This document shows, one piece after another, positions 37,391 through 45,619 of a DNA stretch of 64,000 bases. A program made the translations under genes and the position numbers. The stretch is taken from the NCBI RefSeq assembly GCF_039534915.1, contig NZ_BAAAWE010000001.1, forward strand, positions 930,001 through 994,000. The letters run 5' to 3'. Position 1 is the first letter of the stretch; every line of letters begins with the position of its first letter. Below the pieces are notes generated by a model. That model saw nothing but the letters and a program-made list of their open reading frames with translations, did no database searches and was not told where the DNA came from. This stretch comes from Streptomyces roseofulvus (GTDB taxonomy: Bacteria > Actinomycetota > Actinomycetes > Streptomycetales > Streptomycetaceae).

Positions 37391-38893
37391 TCAGGCGCCG
37401 GCGTACCGGTCGCGCAGCTCCCGCTTGAGGATCTTGCCGCTGGCGTTGCGGGGCAGGGCGTCGGCGAAGACGATCCGCTTGGGGGCCTTGAAGGACGACA
37501 GCGTCTCCCGGGCGTGGGCGAGGAGTTCGGCCTCGGTGACCTCGCCGCGCGGGACGACGACGGCGGTGACCGCCTCGATCCAGCGGTCGTCGGGCAGGCC
37601 GATGACGGCCGTCTCGACGACCGCCGGGTGGGTGTAGAGGGCGTCCTCGACCTGGCGGGAGGCGACGAGCACGCCGCCGGAGTTGATGACGTCCTTCACC
37701 CGGTCGACGATGGTCAGGTATCCGTCCGCGTCGCGGACGGCGAGGTCGCCGGAGCGGAACCAGCCGTCCCGGAAGGCGGCCGCGGTCTCCTCGGGCTTGG
37801 CCCAGTACCCCTCGCAGAGCTGCGGGGACCGGTAGACGATCTCGCCGGGGGTGCCGTCGGGGACGTCCTTGCCGTCCTCGTCGACGACCCGCGCCTCGAC
37901 GTGCCGGACGGGCCGGCCGCAGGAGTCCATGCGGCCCTCGTGCTCGGCGGGCCCCAGGACGGTGGCGAGCGGGCCGATCTCGGACTGGCCGAAGCAGTTG
38001 TAGAAGGCGAGGCCGGGCAGGCGCGCGCGCAGCCGCTCCAGTACGGGCACCGGCATGATCGAGGCCCCGTAGTACGCCTTCCGCAGCGCGGACAGGTCCC
38101 GCTCCGCGAAGCCGGGGTGGTCGGCCAGGGCGATCCACACGGTCGGCGGGGCGAAGAGGCTGTCCGCGCGCCCCTCCTCGACCAGCCCGAACAGGGCCTC
38201 CGGGTCCGGTCCTTCGAGGAGGGTGTTCTCGGCCCCGACCGCCAGGTACGGCAGCAGGAAGACGTGTGTCTGCGCGGAGTGGTAGAGCGGCAGCGCGTGC
38301 ACCGGCCGGTCGTCCTCGGTGAGGTCGAGCGCCTCGATCGCGCTCGCGTACTCGTGCGTGAGCGCCCGGTGGGTCATCATCGCGCCCTTGGGCAGGGCGG
38401 TGGTGCCGGAGGTGTAGAGCAGCTGCACGAGATCGCGGGGATCGCTGTCGGAGTCGTACGGCTCCGCATCCGCGAGCGCGTCGAGGAGCGAGCCCGGCGC
38501 GTCCCGCAGGGCCCGGACCGGTACACCGGCGGGGATCCGGTCGGCGAGGCCGGGATCGGCGAGGACGAGGGAACTCCCCGACTGGTCCAGCAGATAGGCG
38601 AGGTCGTCGCCGGTCAGGTGGTGGTTCACGGGGACGTGGACGAGGCCCGCGCGGGCGCAGGCCAGGAAGGCGATCAGATAGGCGTCGGAGTTGTGCCCGT
38701 ACGTGGCGACCCGGGCGCCCGGCACGAGTCCCGGCTCGCGGCGCAGCACGGCCGCGGCGGTGGAGACGGCGGCGTCCAGCTCGGCGTAGGTCCAGGAGCG
38801 GTCCGCGTACCGGAGGGCGGTCCGGCCGGGGACGCGGTCGGCGCTGGCGCGCAGCACGCCGTCGACGGTGCGGGTGAGGAGTCCTCGTTCCAT
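37391..38893 (-). CDS. Acyl-CoA synthetase (FadD-like)
   Basis: The 500-residue protein starts at ATG 38893, with GAGGA upstream. ANL motifs are complete: LLYTSGTTALPKGAMMTH (P-loop, about 165-182), FYNCFGQSEIGP, GWFRSGDLAVRDADGYL, DRVKDVINSGGVLVASRQVED and PRNASGKILKREL with the catalytic Lys. It activates a fatty or aromatic acid to its CoA ester. It is convergent with the imine-reductase-like gene (5 bp gap) and divergent from the secreted acylase. A near-palindrome at 38997-39010 sits about 100 bp upstream and may control it. Confidence 0.94.
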   Translation of the reverse strand: MERGLLTRTVDGVLRASADRVPGRTALRYADRSWTYAELDAAVSTAAAVLRREPGLVPGARVATYGHNSDAYLIAFLACARAGLVHVPVNHHLTGDDLAYLLDQSGSSLVLADPGLADRIPAGVPVRALRDAPGSLLDALADAEPYDSDSDPRDLVQLLYTSGTTALPKGAMMTHRALTHEYASAIEALDLTEDDRPVHALPLYHSAQTHVFLLPYLAVGAENTLLEGPDPEALFGLVEEGRADSLFAPPTVWIALADHPGFAERDLSALRKAYYGASIMPVPVLERLRARLPGLAFYNCFGQSEIGPLATVLGPAEHEGRMDSCGRPVRHVEARVVDEDGKDVPDGTPGEIVYRSPQLCEGYWAKPEETAAAFRDGWFRSGDLAVRDADGYLTIVDRVKDVINSGGVLVASRQVEDALYTHPAVVETAVIGLPDDRWIEAVTAVVVPRGEVTEAELLAHARETLSSFKAPKRIVFADALPRNASGKILKRELRDRYAGA

Positions 38894-38996
38894 GGCTGGA
38901 TCCTCGGCGCGGCGGTGCGGCGGGTCAAGTACCGCGACCCGACGGCGAGGTGGCCACCGACCGCCCGGCCTCGGATACCGAACGGCATGTTGACAG

Positions 38997-39010
38997 AGCG
39001 AGCGCTTACT
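38997..39010. promoter_or_regulatory. Imperfect palindrome AGCGAGCGCTTACT in a divergent intergenic region
   Basis: Ten of 14 positions are symmetric about a central GAGCGCTT-type core, a form often bound by TetR regulators. It lies between the acyl-CoA synthetase and acylase starts, next to an isolated TTGACA at 38990-38995. Confidence 0.3.
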
Positions 39011-39058
39011 GAATGGATGTCCCAACCGACCCCGCCCGCAGGCTCGTTGGGAGGCACC

Positions 39059-41473
39059 TTGCACATCCGCACCCTCATCCCCCGCCGTTCCCGAGGACGA
39101 CTGGCGCTGGTGGGCACCGCGCTCGCCGCCCTCACCGCGGGTCTCGTCCCCGGAGCGGCGGCGGCCGGTCCGGACGGCGGGGCACGCGAACACCGTCCCT
39201 CGGACGGAGGGTTGGGCGCCGTCATCCGGTACACCGAGTACGGCGTGCCGCACATCCTCGCCAAGGACTACGCCGGTCTGGGTTTCGGCACGGGCTGGGC
39301 GCAGGCGGCGGACCAGGTGTGCGTGCTCGCCGACGGCTTCGTGACCGTGAACGGCGAGCGCTCGCGCCACTTCGGGGCGTCCGGGGCGCCGGACGGCTCG
39401 CTCTCCTCGGCGACCTCGAACCTCTCCAGCGACCTGTACTTCCGGGGCGTCAAGGAGGCCGGGACCGTGGAGGCGCTGCTGCGCACGCCGGCGCCGGCGG
39501 GTCCGAGCCGGGAGCTGAAGGAGCTGATGCGGGGCTGGGCGGCCGGGTACAACGCCTGGCTGCGGAAGAACCGGGTCACCGATCCGGCCTGCACGGGCGC
39601 CGCGTGGGTCCGGCCGGTGACGGCGCTGGACGTCGCCCGGCGCGGCTTCGCCGTGTCGGTGCTCGGCGGGCAGGGCCGGGCGGTCGACGGCATCACGGCC
39701 GCCCGCCCGCCGGCCGCCGCGTCCCCGGCGAGGGCGGCGGACGGCCCGTCCCCGGAGGCCGTCGCCGAGGCTGCGCGGGCGCTGTTCGCGCCGGAGAACG
39801 CCACCATGGGCTCCAACGCGGTCGCCTTCTCGGGCGCGACGACGGCGAACGGGCGGGGTCTGCTGCTCGGCAACCCGCACTATCCGTGGCAGGGCGGCCG
39901 CCGCTTCTGGCAGTCGCAGCAGACGATCCCCGGTGAACTGAACGTCTCGGGCGCCTCGCTGCTCGGCACCACCGTGGTCGGCATCGGCTTCAACGACAAG
40001 GTCGCCTGGAGCCACACGGTCGCCACCGGGGTGCCGCTCAACCTGCACCAGCTGACCCTGGTGCCGGGCGACCCGACCGCGTACCTGGTGGACGGGAAGC
40101 CGGAGCGGATGACCGCCCGCGAGGTCACGGTGGCGGACCGGGACGGCACGCCGGTCACCCGTACGCAGTGGTGGACGCGGTACGGCCCGGTCACCGGCGG
40201 GCTCGGCGCGAGCCTGCCGCTGCCGTGGACGGCGACCACCGCCTACGCCCTGAACGATCCCAACGCGGCCAACCTGCGCGGCTCCGACACGGCGCTGGGC
40301 CTGGCCAAGGCCCGCTCCACCCGGGACGTCGCGGAGGCGCTGCGCCGCACCCAGGGCCTGCCGTGGGTGAACACGATCGCCGCGGACTCGGCCGGCCGCA
40401 CCTACTTCGGCCAGGCGCAGGTGCTGCCCCGGATCACCGACGAGCTGGCGGAGCGCTGCTCCACCCCGCTCGGCCGGGTCGTCTACCCGGCCTCGGGCGT
40501 CGCCGTCCTCGACGGTGCGCGGACCGAGTGCGCGCTCGGCTCGGACCCGGACGCGGTGCAGCCCGGGATCTTCGGGCCGGCCCGGATCCCGGTCCTCACG
40601 GACGCGCCGTACGCGGTGAACTCCAACGACAGCGCCTGGCTGACCAACGCGGACCGGCCGCTGAGCGGGTACGAGCGGGTCTTCGGGACCGTCGGGACGC
40701 AGCGCTCGATGCGGACCCGGGGCGGGATCGAGGACGTGGCGGCCATGGCCGCGCGCGGCGGGCTGACGGTGGCGGACCTCCAGCGGCAGCAGTTCGCCAA
40801 CCGGGTGCCGGCCGCCGGACTCGCCGCGGCGGACCTGGCCGCCGCCTGCCCGGCGGTGCTGCCGGCGGATCCCGAGGCATGCCGGGTGCTCGGCGCGTGG
40901 GACGGCACGATGGACTCGGACAGCAGGGGCGCGCTGCTCTTCGACCGGTTCTGGCGGAGGTTCACCGCCTCGGTGCCGGTGGCGCAGCAGTGGAAGGTGC
41001 CGTTCTCGGCGGCGGACCCGGTCGGCACCCCGCGCGGCCTGGACACCGGCACGGCCGGCTTCGCGAAGGCGCTGGCGGACGCGGCGGCGGAGCTTCGGGC
41101 GGCGGGGATCCCGCTGGACGCGCCGCTGCGCGACCACCAGTTCGTGGTGCGCGGCGGGGAGCGGATCCCGGTGAGCGGGGGGACGGAGTCGCTGGGCGTC
41201 TGGAACAAGACGGAGGCGGTGTGGAACGCGGCCGGCGGCGGTTACGTCGAGGTCGCGCACGGCACGAGCCACGTGCAGGCGGTGGGCTGGGACGGCGGGC
41301 GCTGCCCGGTGGCCCGCACCCTGCTGACGTACTCCCAGTCGTCGAACCCGGTCTCGCCGCACTCCAGCGACCAGACGAGGCTGTACGCGGACGAGCGCTG
41401 GGTCACCTCCCGGTTCTGCGAGAAGGACATCCTGCGCTCGCCGGCGCTGCGGGTCGTGGTGGTCGGGGACTGA
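39059..41473 (+). CDS. Secreted Ntn-hydrolase acylase (penicillin/AHL/aculeacin acylase family)
   Basis: TTG 39059 follows GGGAGG (short 4-base spacer) and opens a signal peptide (HIRTLIPRRSRGRLALVG, cleavage near GAAAAG at 32-36). ATG 39017 would add 14 residues. The 804-residue precursor has the S45 layout: alpha chain to about 251, autocleavage at Gly251-Ser252 (NATMGSNAVAF), with Ser252 as nucleophile, then the beta chain with NPHYPWQGGRRFWQ, VPLNLHQLTLV, YALNDPNAAN, APYAVNSNDSAWL and AHGTSHVQAV. Secreted actinobacterial relatives deacylate lipopeptides (aculeacin), penicillins or acyl-homoserine lactones. Several Cys pairs in the beta chain are consistent with secretion. The specificity cannot be read from sequence. 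Confidence 0.93.
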   Translation: MHIRTLIPRRSRGRLALVGTALAALTAGLVPGAAAAGPDGGAREHRPSDGGLGAVIRYTEYGVPHILAKDYAGLGFGTGWAQAADQVCVLADGFVTVNGERSRHFGASGAPDGSLSSATSNLSSDLYFRGVKEAGTVEALLRTPAPAGPSRELKELMRGWAAGYNAWLRKNRVTDPACTGAAWVRPVTALDVARRGFAVSVLGGQGRAVDGITAARPPAAASPARAADGPSPEAVAEAARALFAPENATMGSNAVAFSGATTANGRGLLLGNPHYPWQGGRRFWQSQQTIPGELNVSGASLLGTTVVGIGFNDKVAWSHTVATGVPLNLHQLTLVPGDPTAYLVDGKPERMTAREVTVADRDGTPVTRTQWWTRYGPVTGGLGASLPLPWTATTAYALNDPNAANLRGSDTALGLAKARSTRDVAEALRRTQGLPWVNTIAADSAGRTYFGQAQVLPRITDELAERCSTPLGRVVYPASGVAVLDGARTECALGSDPDAVQPGIFGPARIPVLTDAPYAVNSNDSAWLTNADRPLSGYERVFGTVGTQRSMRTRGGIEDVAAMAARGGLTVADLQRQQFANRVPAAGLAAADLAAACPAVLPADPEACRVLGAWDGTMDSDSRGALLFDRFWRRFTASVPVAQQWKVPFSAADPVGTPRGLDTGTAGFAKALADAAAELRAAGIPLDAPLRDHQFVVRGGERIPVSGGTESLGVWNKTEAVWNAAGGGYVEVAHGTSHVQAVGWDGGRCPVARTLLTYSQSSNPVSPHSSDQTRLYADERWVTSRFCEKDILRSPALRVVVVGD

Positions 41474-41502
41474 CACCCCACGTCAGGGGCTGCCGTCCCC
41501 CG

Positions 41503-42603
41503 TCAGGGACTGAACGAGAGGAAGACGAAGGCGGCGAAGATCGCGAGATGGACGCCGCCCTGGAGGAGCGTGGCCCGTCCGGGCACCACGGTCAGGGCGC
41601 TCACCACGCCGGTGAGGGCGAGCAGGACCATGTGGAGGGGGCCCAGGCCGAGCACCAGGGGCCCGGACAGCCAGATGGAGGCGAGCGCGATCGCCGGAAT
41701 CGTCAGGCCGATGCTGGCGATCGCGGAGCCGTAGGCGAGGTTGAGGCTGGTCTGCACGCGGTTGCGGCGGGCGGCGCGCACGGCGGCGAGCGTCTCGGGC
41801 AGCAGGACCATCAGCGCGATGACGACACCGACGACGGCCTTGGGCAGACCGGCGGACTGGACGCCGTCCTCGATGGTCGGCGAGATCACCTTGGCGTTGC
41901 CGACGACGGCCACCAGGGCGACGAGCAGCAGGCCGAGGCTGGCCAGGGCGTCGGCCTTGGTCGGCGGGTCCGCGTGGTCGTCCTCCGAGCCCTCCTGGCC
42001 CTCGGGGGTGACGGGGAGGAAGTAGTCGCGGTGGCGGACGGTCTGGACGGCGACGAAGACGCCGTACAGGGCGAGGGAGGCGACGGCGGCGAAGGCGAGC
42101 TGGGCGCCGGAGAACTCGGGGCCGGGCTGGCTGGTGGTGAAGGTGGGCAGGACCAGGGTCATGGTCGCGAGGGTGCAGACGGTGGCGAGCGCGCCCCCGG
42201 AGCCCTCGGCGTTGAAGACGGCGACCCGGTTGCGGAGGGCGGCGACCAGGAGCGCGAGGCCGACGATGCCGTTGCAGGTGATCATGACGGCGGCGAAGAC
42301 GGTGTCCCGCGCGTAGGTCGCGGTCTTCTCGCCGCCGCCCGCCATGAGGCTGACGATGAGTCCGACCTCGATGACGGTGACGGCGACGGCGAGGACGAGC
42401 GAGCCGAAGGGCTCGCCGACCCGGTGGGCGATGACCTCGGCGTGGTGGACGGCGGCGAGGACCGCGGCGGCGAGGCAGAGCGCGACGGCGGCCACGGCGA
42501 GGACCGGGAGGTCGCGCCCCCAGGCCAGGACCAGCGCAAGCAGGGCCACCACCGGCCCCCACGTGGTCCACTGCCCGGTCAGCGCCTTGGTGCTCGAACT
42601 CAT
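41503..42603 (-). CDS. Ca2+/H+ antiporter (ChaA/CaCA family)
   Basis: The 366-residue protein has about 11 membrane segments. Two CaCA alpha-repeats are visible: GSLVLAVAVTVIEVGLIVSLM (about 67-87) and its inverted partner VVGVVIALMVLLPETLAAVRAA (about 250-271), each with the conserved acidic residue in helix (Glu). A hydrophilic acidic loop (EGQEGSEDDHADPPTK) separates the halves. ChaA-type carriers export Ca2+, and sometimes Na+ or K+, in exchange for protons at alkaline pH. It lies 61 bp downstream of the MarR gene on the same strand, but links to that regulator are unproven. Confidence 0.92.
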   Translation of the reverse strand: MSSSTKALTGQWTTWGPVVALLALVLAWGRDLPVLAVAAVALCLAAAVLAAVHHAEVIAHRVGEPFGSLVLAVAVTVIEVGLIVSLMAGGGEKTATYARDTVFAAVMITCNGIVGLALLVAALRNRVAVFNAEGSGGALATVCTLATMTLVLPTFTTSQPGPEFSGAQLAFAAVASLALYGVFVAVQTVRHRDYFLPVTPEGQEGSEDDHADPPTKADALASLGLLLVALVAVVGNAKVISPTIEDGVQSAGLPKAVVGVVIALMVLLPETLAAVRAARRNRVQTSLNLAYGSAIASIGLTIPAIALASIWLSGPLVLGLGPLHMVLLALTGVVSALTVVPGRATLLQGGVHLAIFAAFVFLSFSP

Positions 42604-42664
42604 CGGCTTCTTCCTGCTCGGGGGCCCGCGCCTCCCGCCGTGGGGGGCGGCGGCCCGTTCTCGG

Positions 42665-43144
42665 TCATTGTTCTGCGTCGGCCAGACCGTGCTCGTACGC
42701 CGCGAGGGTGTCGATGAACATCCGCCGTTCGGCGGGTCCGAGCGGGGCGAGGGCCGCCCGCCAGGCGCCGGCGCTGCGGCCGAGCCACCCGTCGATGGCG
42801 CCGCGGCGCTCCTCCGCGATAGACACGATCTTGCGTCTGCGGTCGGCGGGGTCCTCCCGCCGTTCCAGGACGCCCTTCTTCGCGAGGTCGCCCACCATCA
42901 GGCTGACGGTGGTGGGCGCGACCTCCAGCCGCGCCGCCAGTTCGTTGACGCTCTGCGGGCCGTCGAAGAGGAGGTAGGCGAGCAGGGAGAGGTGACGGGG
43001 CGCCAGCGTCAGCGACGCCAGCTCCTCCGGCACCTTGATGCGCTTGACCCGCCCCACCATCCGGGGCATGAGGAGCAACAGCGTACGGACGGCGTCGTCG
43101 ACGTCCGGTCCGGCCGCGCCACTCCTCTCGCGCTCGGTTGACAC
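42665..43144 (-). CDS. MarR-family transcriptional regulator
   Basis: The 159-residue protein starts at GTG (43142-43144), following GGAGGG. The winged helix is clear: LTLAPRHLSLLAYLLFDGPQSVNELAARLEVAPTTVSLMVGDLAKKGVLERREDPADRRRKIVSI in outline, with the DxRRR wing. It is divergent from the F420-type/hemerythrin fusion. A perfect 17-bp palindrome at 43165-43181 begins 21 bp from its start and overlaps the -10 of the divergent gene, so it should repress both genes. Confidence 0.94.
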   Translation of the reverse strand: MSTERERSGAAGPDVDDAVRTLLLLMPRMVGRVKRIKVPEELASLTLAPRHLSLLAYLLFDGPQSVNELAARLEVAPTTVSLMVGDLAKKGVLERREDPADRRRKIVSIAEERRGAIDGWLGRSAGAWRAALAPLGPAERRMFIDTLAAYEHGLADAEQ

Positions 43145-43166
43145 CCTGAACCCTCCGATTTAGCTT
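43138..43166 (+). promoter_or_regulatory. Promoter for the deazaflavin/hemerythrin fusion gene
   Basis: TTGACA (43138-43143) is followed after exactly 17 bp by TAGCTT (43161-43166), a vegetative-type pair of Streptomyces form (TAGNNT -10). It points at the fusion gene start at 43221. Confidence 0.6.
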
Positions 43167-43181
43167 TGCTTTCAAAGCAAA
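43165..43181. promoter_or_regulatory. MarR operator: perfect palindrome TTTGCTTTCAAAGCAAA
   Basis: Two 8-base arms around a central C form a perfect inverted repeat, very A/T-rich against this background. It begins inside the -10 hexamer of the fusion gene promoter and covers the expected transcription start, as expected for a repressor site. Confidence 0.75.
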
Positions 43182-43220
43182 TAGATCTGGTGTGGTCGAT
43201 GCTACCGGAGGGCACCAGCC

Positions 43221-44072
43221 ATGTCCGCGTTCAACCAGCAGGTCATCGAGGAGTTCCGGCGCAGCGGCGGCCGGGTGGGCGGCGCGTTCGAGGGGGCGGA
43301 CCTGCTCCTGCTGACCACCCGCGGCGCCCGCAGCGGCCAGGACCACACGACCCCGGTGGTGTACGTACGGGACGGGGCGCGGCTGCTGGTGTTCGCGTCG
43401 AACGGCGGCGCGGCGCGCCACCCCGCCTGGTACCACAACGTGCGCGCCGCGCCCCGGGTGTCGGTCGAGATCGGCACCCCGGAGGGGACGCTCGACCGCT
43501 TCGAGGCGGAGGCGGTCGCGGCCGAGGGCGCCGAACGCGACCGCCTCTACGCCGAACAGGCCCGTCGGAATCCGGCGTTCGCCGCCTACCAGGCCGGCAC
43601 CGAGCGGAGGATCCCGGTCGTCGTCCTGCGCCGGGTGTCCGGGCTCGCGGACCCGGCCCGGCACGCCGCGATCGCCGCCCACCTGGTGCGGGTCCACGCG
43701 GAGCTGCGCGCCGAACTGGCGGCGCTGCGGAGCGGTCCGGCCGCGCCGGGGCGGCGCCTGCCCGACGGGCTCGCCCGCCACTGCCTCGCCTTCTGCGGGG
43801 CCCTGCACACCCACCACGCCAGCGAGGACGGCGTCTTCGGCCTCCTCCAGGAGCAGTTCCCCGGACTCACCGGGGCCCTGGACCGGATGCGGGCGGAGCA
43901 CCGGAAGGTCGCCCGCGCGCTCACGGAGCTGGAGGCCCTGCTGGCCTCCGGCCCGGCCCCGGAGGTCCTGCGCGCCGAACTCGACCGGCTCGCCGCCGGC
44001 CTGGAGGAGCACTTCGCCTACGAGGAGGCCCAGTTGCTGCCGGCCCTGACGGGCGGCGCGGCAGGCGCGTGA
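43221..44072 (+). CDS. Nitroreductase/deazaflavin (DDN-like) domain fused to hemerythrin-like domain
   Basis: ATG 43221 is preceded by GGAGG (43208-43212). The 283-residue protein has two parts. Residues 1-145 match the F420-dependent DDN/nitroreductase split-barrel family (NQQVIEEFRRSGGRVGG, LLLLTTRGARSGQ, VVYVRDGARLLVFASNGGAARHPAWYHNV). Residues about 150-283 are a hemerythrin HHE-like four-helix bundle, with AAHLVRVHAEL, LHTHHASEDGVF, AEHRKVARAL and EEHFAYEEAQLLPAL supplying a full set of His/Glu ligands for a di-iron site. The first domain would bind F420 or quinone-like substrates, the second would sense or carry O2 or NO. MarR control suggests a response to a phenolic, quinone or nitro compound. 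Confidence 0.87.
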   Translation: MSAFNQQVIEEFRRSGGRVGGAFEGADLLLLTTRGARSGQDHTTPVVYVRDGARLLVFASNGGAARHPAWYHNVRAAPRVSVEIGTPEGTLDRFEAEAVAAEGAERDRLYAEQARRNPAFAAYQAGTERRIPVVVLRRVSGLADPARHAAIAAHLVRVHAELRAELAALRSGPAAPGRRLPDGLARHCLAFCGALHTHHASEDGVFGLLQEQFPGLTGALDRMRAEHRKVARALTELEALLASGPAPEVLRAELDRLAAGLEEHFAYEEAQLLPALTGGAAGA

Positions 44073-44094
44073 GCGCTCCGGCGCGGACCGCGGG

Positions 44095-44607
44095 TCAGGC
44101 GCCGTCCTCCTGGTCCTCGGCCCCGTCCACCGCGGTGTCCACGTGCATCGCGGCCTCCTCGGCGGGGGCGGTGCCGTCGTCGCGGCCGACGTCGCGGGCG
44201 ACCGCCCGGTCCATGTGGCCGGGACGTGCGGCGTACGGGGCCAGCCGTCCCGCCCGGGTCGCACCGGCCTCCTCGTCCACGGGCTCGCCGGCGCCCTCCG
44301 GCAGGTCTCCGATGCCGTCGCCCGTCGCCGGCCGCTCCTCCGGCTCCTCCCGGCGGAGCCGGTCGTCGAGCGGTTCGCCCTCCCGCTGCTCGCGCTGGGT
44401 GGTGCCGTGGTCGGTGACGCCCCAGGGGCGTTCGGGCGGGGAGTACCCGGGGGCGCTCAGGTCGTCGACGGGGTCGGTCGCGAGCGCGTTGTCCGGATCG
44501 AGGTCGCCGGAGGGGCGGTTGTCGACGTCGGAGTGGGTGGGCTGGTAGACCTCGTCGGCGCGGCCCGCGCCCTCGTCGGGCGTGGCCGGCTCGTCGGCAC
44601 GGGGCAT
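44095..44607 (-). CDS. DUF5709 family protein
   Basis: The 170-residue protein is hydrophilic, strongly acidic and apparently disordered. It contains the DUF5709 signature pattern: VYQPTHSDVDN near residue 20, DPDNAL, and GYSPPERPWGVTDHGTT followed by EQREGEPLDDRLRREEPE. Proteins of this actinobacterial family have no assigned function and are often stress-induced. It precedes a DUF6480 gene on the same strand, 15 bp downstream of that gene's stop, so the pair is likely co-transcribed. Confidence 0.85.
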   Translation of the reverse strand: MPRADEPATPDEGAGRADEVYQPTHSDVDNRPSGDLDPDNALATDPVDDLSAPGYSPPERPWGVTDHGTTQREQREGEPLDDRLRREEPEERPATGDGIGDLPEGAGEPVDEEAGATRAGRLAPYAARPGHMDRAVARDVGRDDGTAPAEEAAMHVDTAVDGAEDQEDGA

Positions 44608-44622
44608 GATCGGCTCCCTTCG

Positions 44623-44874
44623 TCAGTCGGTCGCCAGGAGGATGGCGTACACGAGGAAGAACAGGGCGACCAGGACGACGACCACCCACATCGCCACCAG
44701 GGGGCCCTTCGTCCAGCCGCGGCTGAGCGGCCGGTACGGCCCGGTCGCCGGGCCCGTGCCGGATTCCGCCGGGGGCGTCTCACCGGGGCTCACGCCTCCG
44801 GCGGCGTCGTCGGCGGGGGTGCCGCGGGGGGCGTTCCACGGGCTGGGGTCGGGATTGCTCGGGGTGGGGGTCAT
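44623..44874 (-). CDS. DUF6480 family small single-pass membrane protein
   Basis: The 83-residue protein starts at ATG 44874 after GGGAGA; a longer upstream frame is low-complexity. The N-terminal 50 residues are Pro/Gly-rich with the recurring GGVSPGETPPAES pattern of DUF6480. Residues about 60-80 form one membrane helix (LVAMWVVVVLVALFFLVYAIL). The short tail is LATD. Function is unknown. It is upstream of, and probably co-transcribed with, the DUF5709 gene. Confidence 0.8.
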   Translation of the reverse strand: MTPTPSNPDPSPWNAPRGTPADDAAGGVSPGETPPAESGTGPATGPYRPLSRGWTKGPLVAMWVVVVLVALFFLVYAILLATD

Positions 44875-45561
44875 GGTGTCCGTCTCCCTGGGACGCGGAG
44901 GTACGGGGATCCCGTGGCGCGGCGGGCGCGCCGCCGAGCCGCCGGCCGGGGGCGTGCCGCCCGGGGACGGCTGCGCAGCACCGCCACCGCCGGGGCCCGT
45001 CATGCCCCGCGTCTTGCCACCCCAGGCACCCCCGAAACGGGCCCCGGCCCGACGACCCATATCGAGCCCGCACGGTCACGGCCGGTGCCGGGGCGACCAC
45101 GGGCCGCGGGTGGGCGGGCGGAGAGCCCTGGGGAGCGCCCGCCGCCCTGCGCCCCGGGGAGCGCTGCCGGCCCGGGGGGCGCTCCCCGGGGTCCGGTGCG
45201 GAGCAGCCCGCAGGCCGGCGCCGGAGGGCCTGGCGGAGCCTCTCGGCCCTACGCGCCCGAAGGAGCGCCGCCCGGGGCGCTCACCGGGGTCCGGTCCGGC
45301 CACGGTCCGCAAGCCCGACGGCCGGGTATGCCGTGGGCGCGCCCGCTGACCCACCGGGGCCATCGGCGCCGCCCGGGCGACACACTCCGGGGTCCGGTGC
45401 GGTCGCGGTCGGTACCGGTCCGGCCACGGGCCGCGCGCCGACCGACTGGAAGCCCTGCGAAGCGCCGGCTCGCCCACCCCGCGAGCCGTCGGCGCGGCGC
45501 CCGCCGCGGGCCGGAGCGGTCGCGGTCGGTACCGGTCCGGCCACGGGCCTCGGGGCTGACG
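44875..45561. other. Gene-free, repeat-containing region
   Basis: Nearly 700 bp have no frame with consistent coding bias or recognisable product on either strand. The stretch contains an exact 34-bp direct repeat, partial third copies and several short inverted repeats. It may be a degraded gene or a repeat-expanded spacer. Confidence 0.6.
45399..45549. repeat. 34-bp exact direct repeat, 117-bp spacing
   Basis: The 34-bp block at 45399-45432 recurs exactly at 45516-45549. It contains the palindromes GGTACC and TCCGGCC-like cores. A related fragment (GGTCCGGTCCGGCCACGG) occurs near 45287-45304. Confidence 0.85.
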
Positions 45562-45602
45562 GCCGGGAGGGTGCCGGGCGAGCCGCCCGGCACCCTCCCG
45601 GC
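45562..45602 (-). terminator. Strong hairpin after the acyl-CoA synthetase gene
   Basis: A perfect 19-bp stem (45562-45580 with 45584-45602) closes on a three-base loop, 17 bases beyond the synthetase stop on the minus strand. Confidence 0.88.
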
Positions 45603-45619
45603 GCGCCTTCCGGTCCGTC

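Noticed and set aside
38990..38995. TTGACA upstream of the acylase
   Set aside because: The downstream TACTGA is too close to serve as -10.
36602..41473. 1623-codon plus-strand open frame ending at the acylase stop
   Set aside because: Only the last 804 codons are coding; the earlier part crosses the imine-reductase-like gene and an oppositely oriented acyl-CoA synthetase in shadow frames.
37391..41476. 1361-codon minus-strand open frame
   Set aside because: Only the C-terminal 500 codons (acyl-CoA synthetase) are real; the rest is antisense to the acylase.
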